NCBI RefSeq assembly: GCF_002855575.1
Contig: NZ_PKRQ01000005.1
Span: forward strand, 62,001-126,000
Length of the DNA: 64,000 nt
Direction: 5' to 3'
From: Tabrizicola sp. TH137
GTDB taxonomy: Bacteria > Pseudomonadota > Alphaproteobacteria > Rhodobacterales > Rhodobacteraceae
The notes beneath the pieces were generated by a model. That model searched no databases. It was given only the letters and a program-made list of their open reading frames with translations, and had not been told where the DNA came from. Positions 26,272-34,821 of this stretch are shown in pieces (the first letter of the stretch is position 1; every line of letters starts with the position of its first letter). The translations under genes were made by a program, and so were the position numbers.

Positions 26272-27644
26272 ACGGCTGCCCCCACCGCCCCTGCCCGCCG
26301 ACGATACCCCGCCCAGAACCGCCACATCAGGCTTGCCGCGGCACAAGTCAGCCCCACCACAAGCCCCAGCCACAGCCCCACCGCCCCCAAGCCGAGCGGG
26401 AAGGCCAGCACATAGCTGGAGGGAATGCCGATGCCCCAATAGCTGATCGCGGCCAGCCACATCGGCACTTTCGTATCCTGCACCCCGCGCAACAGGCCCA
26501 GCGCGATGACCTGCATCGCATCGGCAAGCTGGAACAGCGCCGCCAAGGCCAGCAGCACCGTGCCGAAGGCCACGATCTCCGCGCTTTCGGGTTTCGCCAT
26601 GTCGAGGAAGACCGCGATGATCGGTTCGGGCAGCGCGAGGAACAGCACCACCATCGCCACGCCAAAGGCAAAGGACAGCGCGATCCCCATCAGCGCGCCA
26701 TCCCGCATGGCGCGCGGATCCCCTGCCCCATCGGCATGGGCGGTGCGGATCGTCACTGCGTTCGACAGGCCCAGATGCACCATGAAGGCCAGCGCTGCCA
26801 CCTCCATCGCGATGCCATGGGCGGCCAGTTCGACCGTACCTATCCAGCCCATCATCAGAGCGCTGGCCTGGAACATCCCGCTCTCGGCCAGCCCGGTCAG
26901 CCCGATGGGCCAGCCCAGCCGGAAGACGCGGCCAAAGGCCACCCAATCGGCCCGCCAGAACCGCTGCCATAGGCGGAAGCGCCGCAATTCGGGCAACCAG
27001 CCCGCGTAGAGACCCAGCGCCAGCACACTGGCCAGTTGCACCGCCAGTGTCGCCAGCGCCGCCCCGACCACGCCCAATTCCGGCGCGCCCCAATTGCCGA
27101 AGATGAAGACCCAGTTCATCGCCACGTTCAGCGCGACCGAACCGAGCGTGACCCAGAGCACCACCTGCGTCCGCCCCAACGCGGCGAGATAGCTTTTCAG
27201 CGCCATGACCATCAGCGCGGGGATCATGCCCAGCCCCGCCACCCGCAGATAGGCCTGCGACAGCGCCGCCACCTCGGGTTTCTGCCCGAGCGCCAGAAGG
27301 ATCGGCCCCGACCACCAGAACAGGGGATAGCAGGCCGTTCCAAACAGGATCGACAGCCACAGCCCCATCCGGGCGTCGCGGCGGACCTGCGTCTCATCCC
27401 CTTCCGCCAGCGCGGCGGCCACCATCGGCATCACCGCCTGGGCGAAGCCTGAACCGAGGATGAAGATGACGAAGAAACTCGATGCGCCCAGCACGGTGGC
27501 GGCCAATTCGGTGACGCCATACCAGCCCATCATCACCGTATCGGCAACATGCAGGGCCATCTGCGCGAGGTGGCTGCCGACGAGCGGCAGGCCCAGCACG
27601 AGGATCGCCCGCGCATGGCCGGTAAGGGTCAGGCTCTGTGTCAT
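26262..27644 (-). CDS. MATE-family multidrug efflux transporter (NorM-like)
   Basis: A 460-residue inner-membrane antiporter with twelve hydrophobic segments in two bundles, exporting cationic drugs in exchange for Na+ or H+. Typical pieces are LVGSHLAQMALHVADTVMMGWYG near the N-terminus, LGSGFAQAVMPMVA, and in the second half GWPIGLTGLAESGMFQASALMMGWIG, followed by LLRGVQDTKVPMW. Its last codons and stop lie inside a repeated hairpin element, so the C-terminal tail may have been altered by repeat insertion. Confidence 0.93.
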   Translation of the reverse strand: MTQSLTLTGHARAILVLGLPLVGSHLAQMALHVADTVMMGWYGVTELAATVLGASSFFVIFILGSGFAQAVMPMVAAALAEGDETQVRRDARMGLWLSILFGTACYPLFWWSGPILLALGQKPEVAALSQAYLRVAGLGMIPALMVMALKSYLAALGRTQVVLWVTLGSVALNVAMNWVFIFGNWGAPELGVVGAALATLAVQLASVLALGLYAGWLPELRRFRLWQRFWRADWVAFGRVFRLGWPIGLTGLAESGMFQASALMMGWIGTVELAAHGIAMEVAALAFMVHLGLSNAVTIRTAHADGAGDPRAMRDGALMGIALSFAFGVAMVVLFLALPEPIIAVFLDMAKPESAEIVAFGTVLLALAALFQLADAMQVIALGLLRGVQDTKVPMWLAAISYWGIGIPSSYVLAFPLGLGAVGLWLGLVVGLTCAAASLMWRFWAGYRRRAGAVGAAVAG

Positions 27645-27731
27645 CTGCTCCGATTATCCCCGCGCCACGACGGGAACAAGAGATGACCCTCGCCGCGCTG
27701 CGGCGTCATCTGCGCCGGAGTTCAGCCGGCG

Positions 27732-27755
27732 GGATGGGCAATAATGCCCATCCTA
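27732..27755 (-). repeat. TAGGATGGGC hairpin supplying the nicO stop codon
   Basis: On the minus strand the nicO stop TAG (27755-27753) runs into GGATGGGCA, loop TTAT, TGCCCATCC. The 9-bp stem therefore starts with the last base of the stop codon. A near-identical hairpin occurs at 31166-31193. Confidence 0.85.
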
Positions 27756-28706
27756 CGCCCCGATCAGCATTCCCAAAGCCAGCGCCGCGATCATTGCTCC
27801 CGCGGCGATCTCGATCACCGGCAGCGCCCGCCAGACACGCGCCTCGCCCAGGCCCGCCAGCACCCCTTCGCGCGACCAGATGGCCAGACCCGCCACCCCA
27901 AGCGTGACGACCGCCACACCCAGACCCATGGCGAAGGCCCCGGCCACACCAGCCGCGCCGATGCCCATCTGGAAGGTCAGGATCAACAGGAAAAGCGCCC
28001 CGGAACAGGGCCGTATCGCCACGCTGCCGATCAGCGCCAGAGTATCGCGCCAGCCGGTCAGACCGGCCACCTCCTCCACGCTCGGCCCGTGGGCATGGCC
28101 GCAGCCGCAATCGGGACCGTGGTCATGGCCATGGTCGTGGCCATGGTCGTGGGCATGGTGATGGTGGTGATGGTGCCCTGCCGGTTCCAGGGCCCCGGCC
28201 CTCGCCTCCCGGCTCTGCTGCAGCGCCCCGCGCGCGCCGCGCCAGACCAGCCACAGACCCAAGAGCGCGATCGCCCCCCAGCTTGCCGCCGCCAGCATCC
28301 CCTCGGCCAGCCCCACCATCCGCTCCCGCGTCCAGCCCAGCGCCAGCACCCCGGCATAGACCAGCGCCACCGCCACGCCCGCCTGCGCCAGCGCAGCCGC
28401 GAGCGCCACCGCCGCCAGCCGCGCCAGCGGCACCCGCCGCGCCAGGCCATAGCCGCCGATCACGAACTTGCCATGGCCCGGCCCCGCCGCATGGACGACG
28501 CCATAGCCGAAACAGACCGCCAGAAGGCCCGCCCAGGCCAGAGGCTGCCCCGCCTGCACCGCGCGCACCGCCCCGGCCAGCGGGGCCTGCAAGGCGCGCT
28601 GCGCCTCGGCCGCGATCCGGGCCAGGGCATCGAAGCCACCAAGGCCCCAGAGCAGGACCAGAAGCAGCGCCACGCCGATCCCCGCAAGCGTCAGGCCCCG
28701 CCGCAT
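27753..28706 (-). CDS. Nickel/cobalt transporter, NicO/RcnA-like, with His-rich loop
   Basis: A 317-residue membrane protein with six or more transmembrane segments. GYGVVHAAGPGHGKFVIGGYG near residue 67 and VAIRPCSGALFLLI near 230 are conserved family motifs. Between them is a metal-binding loop of repeated His/Asp/Gly (GHHHHHHHAHDHGHDHG...). Members export Ni/Co or, paired with a DUF1007 protein as here, act in metal (often zinc) handling. It overlaps the DUF1007 gene by 16 bases. Metal specificity cannot be decided. Confidence 0.88.
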   Translation of the reverse strand: MRRGLTLAGIGVALLLVLLWGLGGFDALARIAAEAQRALQAPLAGAVRAVQAGQPLAWAGLLAVCFGYGVVHAAGPGHGKFVIGGYGLARRVPLARLAAVALAAALAQAGVAVALVYAGVLALGWTRERMVGLAEGMLAAASWGAIALLGLWLVWRGARGALQQSREARAGALEPAGHHHHHHHAHDHGHDHGHDHGPDCGCGHAHGPSVEEVAGLTGWRDTLALIGSVAIRPCSGALFLLILTFQMGIGAAGVAGAFAMGLGVAVVTLGVAGLAIWSREGVLAGLGEARVWRALPVIEIAAGAMIAALALGMLIGA

Positions 28707-29332
28707 GTCACCCGCACCTCCTGCGCGAAGACAGCGCCCACCTCCGGAAAGCCCATCTCAACATCCACATCCGCCGGGATTTCGGCCAGCGCCGCCTGCA
28801 ATTCCCGCTCGGCCGCCGTCAGGTCCGGCGCGATGATCTCGGTCCCGCACCCCTCGGCCCGCACGGCGCGGATCGTGTATTCGGTGTAATAGGTCGGGTC
28901 GTAATTCTTCACCACCAGAAGGCCCGCCACCGGCTCTGCCAGATCGCGCAGATGGGACGAGATGATGCGCCCCCCCTCATAGCGCGCCACCCCGTCGCGC
29001 GGCCCGGACAGCGCCACCTCCTGCGCCCCGGCGAAGGCATAGGTATCGCCCGGAAAGCCCGGCTCCCAATTCATGTCAAACCCCTGAAGCGCCGCCGTCT
29101 CTTCCGGCGTCAGGCTGCCATCCCCGTCCGGGTCCAGCCCCCGTTCGGTGATCAGGACGAGAGAGAAGAACGGGTCATAGGTCCAGGTCACGCGCAACGA
29201 GACCGCGCGCCCGTCGGCATCGCGCAGAACCTCCAACTCGGTGTCCATGAAGACATGGGGATGCGCGCCCGCAGGCCCTGCCAGCGCCATCACCCCCGCC
29301 ATCGCCCCAGCCATCGCCACCGCCAGATGCAT
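28691..29332 (-). CDS. DUF1007-family periplasmic protein
   Basis: About 213 residues from ATG 29332, which is preceded by a GGAGGGGG ribosome site; an open extension to 29428 is unlikely. A signal peptide (AMAGAMAGVMALAGPAGAHPHVFMD) exposes an N-terminal HPH after cleavage, a typical metal ligand of this family. An EF-hand-like DPDGDGSLTPEE lies near residue 70. It would feed or regulate the adjacent NicO transporter, with which its gene overlaps. Confidence 0.88.
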   Translation of the reverse strand: MHLAVAMAGAMAGVMALAGPAGAHPHVFMDTELEVLRDADGRAVSLRVTWTYDPFFSLVLITERGLDPDGDGSLTPEETAALQGFDMNWEPGFPGDTYAFAGAQEVALSGPRDGVARYEGGRIISSHLRDLAEPVAGLLVVKNYDPTYYTEYTIRAVRAEGCGTEIIAPDLTAAERELQAALAEIPADVDVEMGFPEVGAVFAQEVRVTCGGA

Positions 29333-29396
29333 GCCCCCTCCGGCCGACCTTAACGCCGCCAGAGTTAGGCCCCCGCCCGCCCCGCCGCAACCACCC

Positions 29397-30353
29397 TCAG
29401 CGGCGAACCGCCGGGTGGGTCGCGGCATCCAGGATATGCCCTGCCCCGTTGATCACCTGACTGGCCCGCCCCACGATCAGCGGATCGGGGATGCCGATCA
29501 CGTCCCAGTTCTTTTCGGGATAGTCCACCGTCGTCAGGAAATGCCGCATCGCGTTCAGCCGCGCGCGCTTCTTGTCGTCGGACTTGACGATGACCCAGGG
29601 CGCATCGGCGGTGTCGGTGTAGAAGAACATCGCCTCCTTCGCCTCGGTATAGTCCTCCCATTTGTCGAGCGACGCCTTGTCGATGGGCGACAGCTTCCAC
29701 CGCTTCAGCGGGTCCGTCTCGCGCGCCTGAAAGCGTTTGCGCTGCTCTTCCCGCGTGACGGAAAACCAGTATTTGTAAAGCCTTATCCCCGACCGGACGA
29801 GCATCCGTTCCAGTTCCGGCACCTGCCGCATGAATTCCAGATATTCGGACGGGGAGCAGAAGCCCATCACCCGCTCCACCCCGGCGCGGTTGTACCAGCT
29901 GCGGTCGTAGAAGACCATTTCCCCCGCCGTCGGCAGATGCGCGATGTAGCGCTGAAAGAACCACTGCCCCTTTTCCACATCGCTGGGCTTGGTCAGGGCA
30001 CAGACGCGGGCATAGCGGGGGTTCAGATGTTCCATGAAGCGCTTGATCGTGCCGCCCTTGCCCGCGGCATCGCGCCCCTCCATCAGGATGACGAATTTCT
30101 GCCCCGTCTCCTGCGCCCAGATCTGCACTTTCAGAAGTTCGGCCTGAAGCGCGGCCTTCTCGGCCTCATAGGCCTTGCGGCCAAGCGGGCGGTGATAGGG
30201 ATAGACCCCGCCTTCAAAGGTCGCGCGGATGCGGTCGGCATCGACCGAGGGGTAATGCTGCGGGCCTTGCGGGCGGTCATCCTCCGCCTCATTGGCCTCC
30301 ATCGGCCGCAGGGCCGTTGCCGTCTCGACCGAGGTGATGCTGTCGCCGTCCAT
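29397..30353 (-). CDS. ppk2: Polyphosphate kinase 2 family protein
   Basis: A 318-residue P-loop kinase moving phosphate between polyphosphate and nucleotides (usually NDP or NMP phosphorylation). Walker A is GRDAAGKGG at 93-101, the lid and Walker B-like regions are FFQRYIAHLPTAGEMVFYDRSWYNRAGVERVMGF..., and SDDKKRARLNAMRHFL lies near the end. Length suits the single-domain class I type. A separate ppk1-ppx pair lies 15 kb away. The divergent GST gene starts 152 bases off. Confidence 0.95.
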   Translation of the reverse strand: MDGDSITSVETATALRPMEANEAEDDRPQGPQHYPSVDADRIRATFEGGVYPYHRPLGRKAYEAEKAALQAELLKVQIWAQETGQKFVILMEGRDAAGKGGTIKRFMEHLNPRYARVCALTKPSDVEKGQWFFQRYIAHLPTAGEMVFYDRSWYNRAGVERVMGFCSPSEYLEFMRQVPELERMLVRSGIRLYKYWFSVTREEQRKRFQARETDPLKRWKLSPIDKASLDKWEDYTEAKEAMFFYTDTADAPWVIVKSDDKKRARLNAMRHFLTTVDYPEKNWDVIGIPDPLIVGRASQVINGAGHILDAATHPAVRR

Positions 30354-30505
30354 GCCGAACCTCCCATGCCGGTAAAGCCCGATCCGGCCCGATCCGCCGG
30401 CATCGCGCCTTGATCCCCGTCAAGAACGGCAAAACTTCCGCTTTGTGTTGCCCGCAGTCCCGGTCTAGCGTCCGGCAACAGACCAAGGACTCCGAAGGAC
30501 CGACC

Positions 30506-31150
30506 ATGATCACGCTTTATGGTGTTTACCGCTCGCGGGCGACACGCCCGCTCTGGCTGCTGCACGAAACCGGGACGCCCTTCACCCATGTCCCCGTCAT
30601 TCAGGCCTATCGCCTGCCCGATCCGGGGGCCGCCGATGCACCGCTGCACACCGCCGCGCCGGATTTCCTGAAGATCAACCCGCAGGGCCAGATCCCCGTG
30701 ATGCAGGAGGGCGCGCTGATCCTGACCGAAAGCCTTGCCATCTCGCTCTATCTTGCGCGCCGCCATGGCGGGGACTTCGGCCCGCAGGACGATGCGGAAA
30801 CCGCGCAGATGGAGCAATGGGCGCTCTTTGCCGCGACCTCCGTCGAAGGCCCGGCGCTGGAAATCCTTCAGGCCCCGGCGGGCACGATGGGCGAAGGGAT
30901 CGTCACAGTCGCTGCGGAAAAGCTGCGCCGTCCCCTGGGCCGACTGAACGCCCATCTGGCGGGACGCGACTGGCTGGTCGGCAACCGCTTCACCGTGGCC
31001 GATATCAACACCGCCGAATGCCTGCGCTATGCGCAGGGCCATGCGGCCCTGATCGCCGAATTCCCCGAGGTGGACCGCTGGCTGAAGGCCGCGCAGGCCC
31101 GCCCCGCCTTCCAGAAGATGTGGGCAGGCCGCATGGCGGAACCGGAATAG
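30506..31150 (+). CDS. Glutathione S-transferase family protein
   Basis: A 214-residue two-domain protein: thioredoxin-like N-terminus (MITLYGVYRSRATRPLWLLHE, with NPQGQIPVMQEGALILTESLAI as the glutathione-contacting cis-Pro and ES region) and an all-helical C-terminus ending VDRWLKAAQARPAF. ATG 30506 is chosen as the first residue of the thioredoxin fold; the frame runs 32 codons further up without good signals. Substrate unknown; it lies alone, convergent with the epimerase gene. Confidence 0.92.
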   Translation: MITLYGVYRSRATRPLWLLHETGTPFTHVPVIQAYRLPDPGAADAPLHTAAPDFLKINPQGQIPVMQEGALILTESLAISLYLARRHGGDFGPQDDAETAQMEQWALFAATSVEGPALEILQAPAGTMGEGIVTVAAEKLRRPLGRLNAHLAGRDWLVGNRFTVADINTAECLRYAQGHAALIAEFPEVDRWLKAAQARPAFQKMWAGRMAEPE

Positions 31151-31165
31151 CGCAGCCGAGGCCGG

Positions 31166-31193
31166 GTAGGATGGGCAATACTGCCCATCCTAC
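31166..31193. repeat. 28-base perfect palindromic hairpin (GTAGGATGGGCA family)
   Basis: GTAGGATGGGCA, loop ATAC, TGCCCATCCTAC: a perfect 12-bp stem between the convergent GST and epimerase genes, probably acting as a bidirectional terminator. The motif is shared with the element at 27732-27755. Confidence 0.9.
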
Positions 31194-31196
31194 GCC

Positions 31197-32084
31197 CTAG
31201 CCTTTCACATAATGGCGCCAGTTGTGCTGTTCCTTGAAGCCCAGCACTTCGCGGATCTTGCGGTTCGACAGCAGGCTTTCCTGCGGGCCGACGGGACGTG
31301 ACAGCGGCACCTTCGGGAAGAACCGCGCCAGCAGCTCCGCATTCTCCTGCGGCACCGAATTCGTGTCATTCACCGCGTTGAAGACCTGATAGCCGAGCCC
31401 ATCCTTCTTCAGGCAGAGATCCACGATCTGCCCCAGATCGCGCGCGTCGATATAGGAAAAGGTGATCCGCCGCCGCAGACCCGGATCATCCTTCAAGGGC
31501 GGAAAGACCGTCGCATATTCGTGCGGTTCGATCACGTTCCCGATCCGCAGCGCATAGATGTCGAATCCCGACCGGCGCTGGAAACTGCGGGCCGTGACCT
31601 CGTTCACCTTCTTGGACATGCCATAGCTGTCCATCGGGTCGATATCGTAATCCTCTTCCAGCGGCAGGACCTTGGGGTCCACCACCCCTTCGGAGAAGCA
31701 CACCCCATAGGTCGTCTCGCTCGACGCGATGATGATCTTGCGGATGCCCAGCTTCACCGCTGCCTCGATCACATTATAGGTGCCGATGACATTGACGCGG
31801 TAGGTTTCGGTATCTGCGCACATCATCAGCCGCGGGATGGCTGCGAAATGCACCACGGCGTCGAAGGGCTTGGCCGGGCCCTGATCCAGCTCGTCATAGC
31901 CCGCATGGCCGGACATGACCGAGAACATCTGCCCTGCATCGGTGATGTCCGCGATGAAATCATGCACGCCGGGATGGTTCAGGGCCACGCGGTCCAGATT
32001 CACCACCCGATGCCCCGCCGCGGCGAGATAGGCCACCACATGCTTGCCCGCCTTCCCCGACCCGCCCGTGAACAGAACCCGCAT
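31197..32084 (-). CDS. NAD(P)-dependent sugar epimerase/dehydrogenase family protein
   Basis: A 295-residue extended short-chain dehydrogenase. The Rossmann motif is VLFTGGSGKAGKHV (residues 3-16), and the catalytic Tyr and Lys are in YGMSKKVNE near residue 148, with ASSETTYG upstream. It probably acts on a nucleotide sugar, uronate or sugar acid. ATG 32084 (MRVLFTGG) is preferred over an upstream start at 32129. It is divergent from the Phd-Doc pair across 71 bases. Confidence 0.87.
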   Translation of the reverse strand: MRVLFTGGSGKAGKHVVAYLAAAGHRVVNLDRVALNHPGVHDFIADITDAGQMFSVMSGHAGYDELDQGPAKPFDAVVHFAAIPRLMMCADTETYRVNVIGTYNVIEAAVKLGIRKIIIASSETTYGVCFSEGVVDPKVLPLEEDYDIDPMDSYGMSKKVNEVTARSFQRRSGFDIYALRIGNVIEPHEYATVFPPLKDDPGLRRRITFSYIDARDLGQIVDLCLKKDGLGYQVFNAVNDTNSVPQENAELLARFFPKVPLSRPVGPQESLLSNRKIREVLGFKEQHNWRHYVKG

Positions 32085-32155
32085 GATCCGCCTCCCTTGG
32101 AAATTTGTATGATGCAGTGTATATTCCATTCCACATTCTTCAAGGGAGACGCCCC

Positions 32156-32404
32156 ATGACCCGCCTCGCCACGCCGAACATCTGCACCATGACCGAGTTG
32201 CGGGAACCGCAAAAGGTTTTCGACCGCGCCAATGGCCAGCCGGTGGCGATCCTCAAGAACTCTGCCCTTGTCGGCTATCTCGTCCCGGTCGAGGCGGTGG
32301 ATCAGACCGAACACCGCGTGGCGACGCTGGAAGAGGTGATGGAGGTTCTCGAACGTTCCCGCGAGCGTGTCCAGCCCATCCTCGATTATCTGCGTGGCAA
32401 ATGA
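32156..32404 (+). CDS. Phd/YefM-family antitoxin
   Basis: An 82-residue protein whose N-terminus (ICTMTELREPQKVFDRANGQPVAILKNSALVGYLVP) is the Phd/YefM dimerisation and DNA-binding fold; the C-terminal helix (LEEVMEVLERSRERV) would wrap the toxin. It neutralises Doc and represses the operon. AAGGGAG precedes the ATG. The stop overlaps the toxin start (ATGA at 32401-32404), the classical arrangement. Confidence 0.88.
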   Translation: MTRLATPNICTMTELREPQKVFDRANGQPVAILKNSALVGYLVPVEAVDQTEHRVATLEEVMEVLERSRERVQPILDYLRGK

Positions 32405-32784
32405 CCTTCATCCTTCTGAGTGCCGAGTTGGTCGAGCGTATTCACGACCATGTCCTGAACCCTGGCGAGATCCCCGGTCGGGCGCGCGACAAATCCCTTG
32501 AAGGCGCGCTTGGCCGGGTGGACAATCGCCTGACCTATGGGATGATCGAAGATGCCTTCGATCTTGCTGCCGCCTATGCCATCGCCATCGCCCAAGGCCA
32601 CTGCTTCAACGATGCGAACAAGCGAACGGCGTTCCGAGCGATGCATGCAGTCCTTGCCCTGAACGGCATACAGATGGTGTTCGAAACCGAGGAGACCGGC
32701 CAGGCCATCATCCGCGCCGCGCAGCGCCTGATGGATGAGGGGGAGCTTGCCGTTTGGCTCCGCCAACGCGCGGCCAGGGGGTAA
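32401..32784 (+). CDS. doc: Doc-family (death on curing) toxin
   Basis: A 127-residue Fic-fold kinase. The motif HCFNDANKRTA (His67-Arg75) matches the canonical Doc HxFxDANKR active site; P1 Doc phosphorylates elongation factor Tu and halts translation. SLEGALGRVDNRLTYG near the N-terminus is the usual Doc preamble. All active-site residues are present, so the toxin looks functional. It sits directly upstream of parE, 81 bases from it. Confidence 0.92.
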   Translation: MTFILLSAELVERIHDHVLNPGEIPGRARDKSLEGALGRVDNRLTYGMIEDAFDLAAAYAIAIAQGHCFNDANKRTAFRAMHAVLALNGIQMVFETEETGQAIIRAAQRLMDEGELAVWLRQRAARG

Positions 32785-32865
32785 GACCCCACATCTTGCG
32801 CCCGCCCCCCCTGCGATGCTCTAATCCCGCGCTACATCGCATCCATAAAGAATCGAGCATCGCGC

Positions 32866-34821
32866 ATGGCCAATGACCTCCTCTCCTCCGGGGACCAGAG
32901 CTACAACGCCTCTTCCATCGAGGTGCTCGAAGGGCTGGAACCCGTTCGCAAACGCCCCGGCATGTATATCGGCGGCACGGATGAACGCGCGCTTCACCAT
33001 CTTGTGGCGGAAATCCTCGACAACGCCATGGATGAGGCGGTGGCCGGCCATGCCACGCGGATCGAGGTGGAACTTCACGCCGATTACGCCGTCACCATCC
33101 GCGACAACGGGCGCGGCATCCCGATCGACCCTCACCCCAAATTCCCCGGCAAATCCGCGCTGGAGGTGATCCTCTGCACGCTCCATGCAGGCGGCAAGTT
33201 CGGCGGCGATGCCTATGCCACCTCGGGCGGTCTGCACGGGGTCGGCGCGTCCGTCGTCAACGCCCTGTCCGATCACATGCGGGTGGAGGTGGCGCGCAAC
33301 CGCGAGCTTTTTGCCCAGGAATTCTCGCGCGGCATCCCCAAGGGGCCGGTGGAAAAGGTGGGGCCAGCCCCCAACCGGCGCGGCACATCCGTCACCTTCC
33401 ATGCGGACCACGAAATCTTCGGCAGCCAGACCTTCAAGCCCGCGCGGCTGCTCAAGATGGTCCGCTCCAAGGCCTATCTCTTCTCGGGCGTGGAAATCCG
33501 CTGGAAATCCGCCATTTCCGACGGCGAAACCCCGCAAGAGGCGGTGTTCCATTTCCCCGGCGGTCTGGCCGATTACCTGTCCGACTCGCTGGCCAAGACA
33601 TCCACCTATGCCGACCGCCCCTTCGCCGGAAAGGTCAGCTTTACCGCGAAATACAATGTCCCCGGTTCCGTCGAATGGGCCATCAACTGGACGCCCGCGC
33701 GGGACGGGTTCATCCAGTCCTATTGCAACACCGTGCCCACGCCCGAAGGCGGCACGCATGAGGGCGGCTTCTGGGCCGCGATCCTGAAAGGCATCCGCGC
33801 CTATGGCGATCTGGTCAAGAACCGCAAGGCCGAACTGATCACCCGCGACGACCTGCTGGCGGGGGGCTGCGCGCTGGTCTCCTGCTTCATCCGCGAACCG
33901 CAATTCGTGGGGCAGACGAAGGACCGTCTGGCGACAGAAGAGGCCGCCAAATGGGTCGAAGGCGCGGTGCGCGACCATTTCGACAACTGGCTGGCCAATG
34001 ACACCAAATCGGCAGGCGCGATCCTCGATTTCCTCGTCCTGCGGGCCGAGGAACGGCTGCGGCGGCGGATGGAAAAGGAAACCGCCCGCAAATCCGCGAC
34101 CAAGAAACTGCGCCTTCCCGGCAAGCTGACCGATTGCACCGCGAAATCGCGCGAGGGGACGGAGTTGTTCATTGTGGAGGGCGACTCGGCCGGCGGTTCC
34201 GCCAAGGGCGCGCGGGATCGGGAAACGCAGGCGCTCCTCCCGCTCAAGGGCAAGATCCTGAACGTCCTCGGCGCGGCCTCGGCCAAGCTGCACGACAACA
34301 GCGAGATTCGCGACATCTGCGAGGCGCTGGGGGTGGGCATGGGCACGAAGTTCAAGGTCGACGATCTGCGCTATGACAAGATCATCATCATGACCGATGC
34401 CGATGTGGACGGGGCGCATATCGCCTCGCTCCTGATGACCTTCTTCTTCACCCAGATGCGGCCGCTGATCGACAAGGGCCACCTCTACCTCGCCTGCCCG
34501 CCCTTGTATCGGCTGACCCAAGGGGCGAAGCGCATCTATGTGGCCTCGGATGCCGAAAAGGAGGAATGGCTCGCCAAGGGCCTGGGCGGCAAGGGCAAGA
34601 TCGACGTGCAGCGCTTCAAGGGTCTGGGCGAGATGGATGCCAAGGACCTGAAGGACACGACGATGGACCCGAAGTCGCGCAAGCTGATCCGGGTGAGCAT
34701 CGACGAGGACGCGCCGGGCGAGACGGGCGATCTGGTGGAACGCCTGATGGGCAAGAAGCCGGAACTGCGGTTCCAGTATATCCAGGAGAACGCGCGGTTT
34801 GTGGAGGAGTTGGATGTGTGA
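32866..34821 (+). CDS. parE: DNA topoisomerase IV subunit B
   Basis: A 651-residue ATPase subunit of the enzyme that decatenates daughter chromosomes. GHKL ATPase motifs are AEILDNAMDEA and DNGRGIP, followed by KFGGDAYATSGGLHGVGASVVNALS. The TOPRIM domain begins ELFIVEGDSAGGSAKGARDRETQALLP and contains IIMTDADVDGAHI. The C-terminus ends FQYIQENARFVEELDV, the normal family end. Its stop TGA overlaps the start of an unrelated AT-rich gene (TGATG at 34819-34823). Confidence 0.97.
   Translation: MANDLLSSGDQSYNASSIEVLEGLEPVRKRPGMYIGGTDERALHHLVAEILDNAMDEAVAGHATRIEVELHADYAVTIRDNGRGIPIDPHPKFPGKSALEVILCTLHAGGKFGGDAYATSGGLHGVGASVVNALSDHMRVEVARNRELFAQEFSRGIPKGPVEKVGPAPNRRGTSVTFHADHEIFGSQTFKPARLLKMVRSKAYLFSGVEIRWKSAISDGETPQEAVFHFPGGLADYLSDSLAKTSTYADRPFAGKVSFTAKYNVPGSVEWAINWTPARDGFIQSYCNTVPTPEGGTHEGGFWAAILKGIRAYGDLVKNRKAELITRDDLLAGGCALVSCFIREPQFVGQTKDRLATEEAAKWVEGAVRDHFDNWLANDTKSAGAILDFLVLRAEERLRRRMEKETARKSATKKLRLPGKLTDCTAKSREGTELFIVEGDSAGGSAKGARDRETQALLPLKGKILNVLGAASAKLHDNSEIRDICEALGVGMGTKFKVDDLRYDKIIIMTDADVDGAHIASLLMTFFFTQMRPLIDKGHLYLACPPLYRLTQGAKRIYVASDAEKEEWLAKGLGGKGKIDVQRFKGLGEMDAKDLKDTTMDPKSRKLIRVSIDEDAPGETGDLVERLMGKKPELRFQYIQENARFVEELDV

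Noticed and set aside
28110-28180. Repetitive CATGGTCGTGGC-like stretch as a DNA repeat
   Set aside because: It encodes the His/Asp/Gly-rich metal-binding loop of the NicO transporter and is explained by the protein.
32104-32130. TTGTATGATGCAGTGTATA between the epimerase and Phd genes as a GntR operator
   Set aside because: It contains a TGTAT direct repeat but is not palindromic; evidence is too weak.
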